Source: Nanohaloarchaea archaeon PL-Br10_U2g27 (GTDB lineage: Archaea > Nanohalarchaeota > Nanosalinia > Nanosalinales > Nanosalinaceae). From it: a DNA stretch of 7,898 nucleotides. Within the stretch, counting starts at the first letter, position 1. Each line of letters starts with the position of its first letter. Location: contig LKMX01000031.1 in the NCBI GenBank assembly GCA_001564035.1, forward strand, positions 1-7,898. Direction: 5' to 3'. The position numbers were made by a program, and so were the translations under genes. The notes beneath the pieces are model-generated. The model saw only the letters and a program-made list of their open reading frames with translations. It did not search any database and was not told where the DNA came from. Below are positions 6,160-7,898 of the stretch, piece by piece.

Positions 6160-6261
6160 ATGAAAGCCGATTTTATGGACGAAGCCGGCCGACATATACC
6201 GGCAGAGTTCGAAAAAAAGGGATTCATCTCCCGATGGCTGACAAAGATCAAAAAGGCCTAA
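6160..6261 (+). CDS. Predicted 33-residue leaderless small protein, unknown function
   Basis: I do not recognise this product. It reads MKADFMDEAGRHIPAEF then EKKGFISRWLTKIKKA, with an acidic first half and a basic, partly amphipathic C-terminal helix (FISRWLTKIKK) that could lie on a membrane or nucleic acid. Support for a real gene is contextual: a near-consensus TATA box at exactly the leaderless distance, an ATG start, a clean TAA, and the repeated 3' element 17 bases after the stop, as at the SSB gene. The stop shares a base with an AGGCCT (6254). It fills part of an otherwise long gap between the DRG and S8e genes. The same transcript might instead act as a small RNA; an inverted GCCGG/CCGGC pair (6184-6188, 6199-6203) is present. 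Confidence 0.5.
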   Translation: MKADFMDEAGRHIPAEFEKKGFISRWLTKIKKA

Positions 6262-6278
6262 AAACCACGTATAACTAG

Positions 6279-6301
6279 AGGCCTAACCAACATATTTTTC
6301 T
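6279..6301 (+). repeat. Repeated 3' element, copy 2
   Basis: AGGCCTAACCAACAT followed by ATTTTTCT, matching copy 1 at 4911 over its first 15 bases and then, after two extra bases, over its T tract. The rest of 6262-6408 holds no gene I can support: a pyrimidine-rich stretch, an isolated AAAAATTTTTAG, and the S8e terminator. Confidence 0.6.
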
Positions 6302-6383
6302 CTCTTTATTTTACAGAACTGAAACCGGCCGAATCTAAGTCGCAAAAATTTTTAGTTACCGACAGTATTAGAAATGAAGATGA

Positions 6384-6403
6384 GGAAAAGGGGAAAAACT
6401 AAA
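6384..6403 (-). terminator. T-rich terminator after rps8e
   Basis: Read on the minus strand, TTTAGTTTTTCCCCTTTTCC begins a few bases past the S8e stop, giving two T tracts split by C4. On the plus strand a T7 run (6404-6410) could stop readthrough from the small gene. Confidence 0.4.
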
Positions 6404-6408
6404 TTTTT

Positions 6409-6783
6409 TTATTCTACTAGCTTAGCGTTTACCAGTCCTTCTTGTCCAGGCCTTGATGTGACTCTTGCCTTTCCTTCAGGAGTCTGAATGATTGTTCCTT
6501 TGGTCAGGATGCTTCTTCTGACGTAGTTCGGGTTGGCAGGATTCTCTTCTACTGCTTCAATTTCAACTTTCTTGACTTCTCCGTTTACCGCGAGATTGAC
6601 TGTGTCGGATCTCTTAGCTACCGCCTTCTTGTTTCCGCCTCTAGTCTTTTTGAGCTTAACTTTGTGCTCTCCTACTTCAGGCTCGGAAAACTTTGATCCT
6701 AAATCATATTTTCTGGACTTTCTGTATCTCCTGGTTCTGCCTCCAGTATTCTTAGTCTTTGATCTGTTGTGCCATACAGCCAT
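6409..6783 (-). CDS. rps8e: Small-subunit ribosomal protein eS8
   Basis: The 124-residue protein is archaeal ribosomal protein S8e, a component of the 30S subunit. Family hallmarks are all visible: the N-terminal block MAVWHNRSKTKNTGGRTRRYRK in part (GG then a basic run), YDLGSKFSEPEVGEHKVK, TRGGNKKAVAKR, ENPANPNYVRRSILTKGTII, and the C-terminal VTSRPGQEGLVNAKLVE. Length is normal for Archaea. It is strongly basic at the N-terminus, where it contacts rRNA. The gene stands alone, with a minus-strand TATA box about 27 bases before the ATG, giving a leaderless mRNA. It is divergent from the LSm cluster. Identification is secure. Confidence 0.97.
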   Translation of the reverse strand: MAVWHNRSKTKNTGGRTRRYRKSRKYDLGSKFSEPEVGEHKVKLKKTRGGNKKAVAKRSDTVNLAVNGEVKKVEIEAVEENPANPNYVRRSILTKGTIIQTPEGKARVTSRPGQEGLVNAKLVE

Positions 6784-6805
6784 ACCATAATAACAGGCCT
6801 AAAAA

Positions 6806-6814
6806 GTTATAAAG
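6806..6814 (-). promoter_or_regulatory. TATA-box promoter for rps8e
   Basis: CTTTATAAC on the minus strand is centred about 27 bases before ATG 6783. AGGCCT hexamers at 6795 and 6825 bracket it, one on each side. Confidence 0.55.
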
Positions 6815-6851
6815 AGTCCGCGAAAGGCCTCCACAAACCGGTTCTAACTAG

Positions 6852-6861
6852 CTTTATATAA
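6852..6861 (+). promoter_or_regulatory. TATA-box promoter for the LSm-L37e cluster
   Basis: CTTTATATAA is close to the archaeal consensus and lies about 31 bases before GTG 6887 and 43 before ATG 6899. It probably drives lsm, rpl37e and the 71-aa gene together. Confidence 0.6.
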
Positions 6862-6898
6862 GTTGGCGACGGAATTCTGGACATAGGTGCAGTATTAT

Positions 6899-7135
6899 AT
6901 GTCCAACAACGGAAGGAGACCATTCGACGTACTAGACGGATCAAAGGGCGGAAACGTGCTCGTAAAACTTAAAGGATACGCAGGAAACACTACAGTCTCC
7001 GGCGAACTACAAGCATTCGACAAACATCTCAACGTGTGGCTGGAAAACGCTTCAGTAAAAACAGAGGACGGAACCACACAGTACGGAAAACTATTCCTAA
7101 GAGGAGACAACGTCCTATTCGTCAGCCCAGAATAA
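6899..7135 (+). CDS. LSm (archaeal Sm-like) RNA-binding protein
   Basis: This 78-residue protein is an archaeal Sm-like protein, which forms heptameric rings that bind U-rich RNA. It starts with the family helix RRPFDVLDGS, then Sm1 with GELQAFDKHLNVWLENA (35-51; the D-x-H-x-N RNA pocket is Asp41, His43, Asn45), and Sm2 KLFLRGDNVLFVSPE with the RGD motif at 68-70. Length is typical. I chose ATG 6899 because AGGTG (6885-6889) stands nine bases upstream as a Shine-Dalgarno and because the family starts only a few residues before RPFDVL; GTG 6887 would add four residues and fits leaderless TATA spacing. rpl37e follows 13 bases later, a pairing conserved across Archaea. Identification is secure; start is less so. 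Confidence 0.93.
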   Translation: MSNNGRRPFDVLDGSKGGNVLVKLKGYAGNTTVSGELQAFDKHLNVWLENASVKTEDGTTQYGKLFLRGDNVLFVSPE

Positions 7136-7148
7136 AAAGTGATTCAAA

Positions 7149-7301
7149 ATGGCATTGAACAAAGGAAAGAGAAACAAGAAAACCCACGGCAAATGCCGCA
7201 GATGCGGTAAAAAGGCATACCACTTACGCAAAAAAGTGTGCTCAGCCTGCGGATTCGGAAAAACAAAGAAGAGAACAGATCTTCAAGGCAGCAAAGCCTA
7301 A
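7149..7301 (+). CDS. rpl37e: Large-subunit ribosomal protein eL37
   Basis: This 50-residue basic protein is L37e of the 50S subunit. It has the family core THGKCRRCGKKAYHLRKKVC and CSACGFGKTKKR, with a zinc ribbon on Cys16, Cys19, Cys31 and Cys34. The start MALNKGKRNKK matches the conserved KGKRNK segment but is short: most archaeal L37e proteins are about 55-62 residues with a longer N-terminal lead and C-terminal tail. It sits 13 bases after lsm, the usual neighbour, and 16 bases before the 71-aa gene. All zinc ligands are present, so it should be functional. Confidence 0.95.
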   Translation: MALNKGKRNKKTHGKCRRCGKKAYHLRKKVCSACGFGKTKKRTDLQGSKA

Positions 7302-7317
7302 AAAAACTGTTCAAAAA

Positions 7318-7533
7318 ATGAAGTTTGAAAAAATAATTCTCTCCGAAATCGGAGACTATCTCCTACAAAAAACAGATCAAATGGAATGGACGGAGAGAGG
7401 CCTCGAACTAAGTAATCCCTACGTAATCAATGAAGAAGGCCTAGCACAGCAAATAAAGGCCGAAAAACTTTTGATCACGAACAATGTGATCCAGGGAATT
7501 CAAGAAGGAGAGTTCGAGGAAGAAACCGTATAA
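7318..7533 (+). CDS. Conserved-looking 71-aa protein of unknown function in the LSm-L37e cluster
   Basis: I do not recognise this 71-residue protein. It is acidic, with an N-terminal helix (FEKIILSEIGDYLLQKTD), a middle segment with WTERGLELSNPYVINEEGLAQQIK, and a second helical part ending in an acidic tail (EGEFEEETV). No Cys, membrane segment or signal peptide. Codon style matches its neighbours and it carries two AGGCCT sites. It starts with ATG 16 bases after rpl37e, so it is probably the third gene of that transcript and may have an RNA or ribosome-linked job; that is inference from position only. Its TAA stop lies within the TATA box of the downstream tRNA gene. Confidence 0.75.
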   Translation: MKFEKIILSEIGDYLLQKTDQMEWTERGLELSNPYVINEEGLAQQIKAEKLLITNNVIQGIQEGEFEEETV

Positions 7534-7536
7534 AAA
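7529..7536 (+). promoter_or_regulatory. TATA box of tRNA-Lys, overlapping an upstream stop codon
   Basis: TATAAAAA begins about 33 bases before the mature tRNA 5' end at 7562, placing the start of transcription a few bases upstream of it. Its bases 3-5 are the TAA stop of the 71-aa gene. Confidence 0.5.
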
Positions 7537-7561
7537 CCTCACACCCTCTTAAATTAACCAT

Positions 7562-7635
7562 GGGCCCGTAGCTCAGTCTGGCAGAGCAACGGCCTTTTAA
7601 GCCGTGAGTCGCGGGTTCAAATCCCGTCGGGCCCA
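7562..7635 (+). tRNA. tRNA-Lys (anticodon TTT)
   Basis: A full cloverleaf can be drawn. Acceptor stem GGGCCCG/CGGGCCC (7562-7568 with 7628-7634) is all Watson-Crick. D stem GCTC/GAGC (7571-7574, 7584-7587); anticodon stem ACGGC/GCCGT around the loop CTTTTAA (7594-7600), anticodon TTT at 7596-7598; five-base variable region GAGTC; T stem GCGGG/CCCGT with one G-U pair around TTCAAAT. Discriminator A at 7635. CCA is not encoded and there is no intron. It reads Lys AAA/AAG codons. Confidence 0.97.
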
Positions 7636-7649
7636 TAAAAAATAACAGA

Positions 7650-7658
7650 CAATTTTTA
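7650..7658 (+). terminator. T-tract terminator after tRNA-Lys
   Basis: AATTTTTAA about 16 bases past the tRNA 3' end is the first T5 run downstream, a plausible stop site for tRNA transcription. Confidence 0.35.
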
Positions 7659-7665
7659 ATCCGTG

Positions 7666-7674
7666 TTTTATACT
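7666..7674 (+). promoter_or_regulatory. Probable promoter of the right-edge gene
   Basis: TTTTATACT is a fair TATA match, which would start transcription near 7695 and leave a leader of roughly 55 bases. Within that leader are a GTTTTC-AGA-GAAAAC hairpin (7705-7719 region) and a five-codon open frame at 7729-7746. Confidence 0.35.
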
Positions 7675-7752
7675 AGTTACAGGCCAAGACTTGTTACAGC
7701 ACAGTTGTTTTCAGAGAAAACTGACTTAATGATTATGCGCCAGTAACGACTT

Positions 7753-7898
7753 ATGACTGATTACGTCAAGGAGATAAACACTGCTCTAGGTATCAAAGGG
7801 TCAAAAGCTCGTTTTGAGTCACTTGACGAAGTATCAGCAGCTCTAGAGGAAAAACGAGATGAGAAGCACGATAAGGCCTTAAAATACTCCGGTCTTGC
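7753..7898 (+). CDS. 5' end of an unrecognised gene (truncated by window)
   Basis: From ATG 7753 the frame stays open to the window edge, giving 48 residues: MTDYVKEINTALGIKG, then KARFESLDEVSAALEEKRDEKHDKALKYSGL. An in-frame TAA at 7744-7746 rules out an earlier start beyond 7747. The segment is charged and helical, with a likely coiled helix at about 24-44. I cannot name a family from so little. Codon style is mixed (GAT as well as GAC, GCT, GAG), like the mcm fragment and unlike the DRG gene. The TATA box at 7666 would drive it with a leader. Confidence 0.6.
   Translation, partial: MTDYVKEINTALGIKGSKARFESLDEVSAALEEKRDEKHDKALKYSGL

Larger units (their letters stand above)
421..7879. repeat. 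Dispersed iterated palindrome AGGCCT (32 copies)
   Basis: Copies start at 421, 664, 1348, 1561, 1853, 1894, 1946, 2328, 3152, 3202, 3386, 3477, 3630, 4042, 4094, 4278, 4911, 5336, 5534, 5587, 5786, 5819, 6005, 6070, 6254, 6279, 6448, 6795, 6825, 7398, 7437 and 7874. Inside genes it appears in all three phases (Arg-Pro; Glu/Lys/Gln-Ala; Gly-Leu). At least six copies are between genes, in about one kilobase of spacer. Flanking bases show no preference, so the unit is the hexamer. The palindromes GGGCCC (two, both in the tRNA), CGGCCG (three) and TGGCCA (none found) are rare. Confidence 0.85.

Noticed and set aside
6184..6203. GCCGG/CCGGC inverted pair in the 33-aa gene as a structured RNA
   Set aside because: Five base pairs around a ten-base loop is too little to call an RNA gene; noted only as an alternative.
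6374..6487. Short plus-strand frame starting ATG 6374 after an AAAAATTTTTAG element
   Set aside because: Most of it is antisense to rps8e and it crosses the S8e terminator; the upstream element is a poor TATA box.
1..7898. CRISPR array, insertion sequence, integrase site or toxin-antitoxin pair
   Set aside because: No regularly spaced repeats, transposase or integrase motifs, or paired small toxin/antitoxin genes were seen; the AGGCCT copies are dispersed and irregular.

Overview
The window is a gene-dense archaeal segment. An archaeal replication and translation gene set (MCM, RPA-type OB-fold proteins, aIF2-beta, S8e, L37e, an LSm protein, a DRG-type GTPase) sits behind archaeal TATA boxes placed about 25-32 bases before start codons, with many transcripts apparently leaderless. 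Proteins are very acidic (Asp/Glu-rich, for example the 98-aa OB protein and the RPA32-like protein). That points to a salt-in halophile. Small genes and moderate, AT-leaning composition suggest a nanohaloarchaeon-like (DPANN) lineage rather than a GC-rich haloarchaeon; this placement is inference.

Layout: 1-773 is the 3' end of mcm. 816-1974 carries an RPA32-like OB/winged-helix protein followed by aIF2-beta, 16 bases apart. A convergent minus-strand gene (1997-2551) encodes a YjdF/DUF2238-like membrane protein. At 2692-2913 a 73-aa coiled-coil protein is expressed from a promoter centred in a near-palindrome. A minus-strand operon (4515 to 2962) encodes a coiled-coil Vms1/ANKZF1-type peptidyl-tRNA hydrolase followed 6 bases later by endonuclease III. 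Divergent from it come a one-OB-fold ssDNA-binding protein (4598-4894), a DRG GTPase (4989-6065) and a 33-aa gene (6160-6261). Ribosomal protein S8e is on the minus strand (6783 to 6409), divergent from an LSm - L37e - unknown 71-aa gene cluster (6899-7533). tRNA-Lys(TTT) is at 7562-7635, and the 5' end of an unknown gene runs off the right edge (7753-7898).

Functionally this is information processing: replication fork (MCM, RPA-like proteins), base excision repair (Nth), initiation and ribosome structure (aIF2-beta, S8e, L37e, DRG), RNA chaperoning (LSm) and rescue of stalled nascent chains (Vms1-like). No mobile element, CRISPR array or rRNA was seen.

The most striking non-genic signal is the palindromic hexamer AGGCCT. 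I count 32 copies, about one per 250 bases against roughly two expected by chance, in all three codon phases and at least as dense between genes as inside them. It resembles an iterated palindrome system such as cyanobacterial HIP1, or an uptake or methylation motif. Other notable points are an endonuclease III lacking one of its four Fe-S cysteines, a shared 15-base 3' element after two genes, and a near-palindrome centred on a TATA box.
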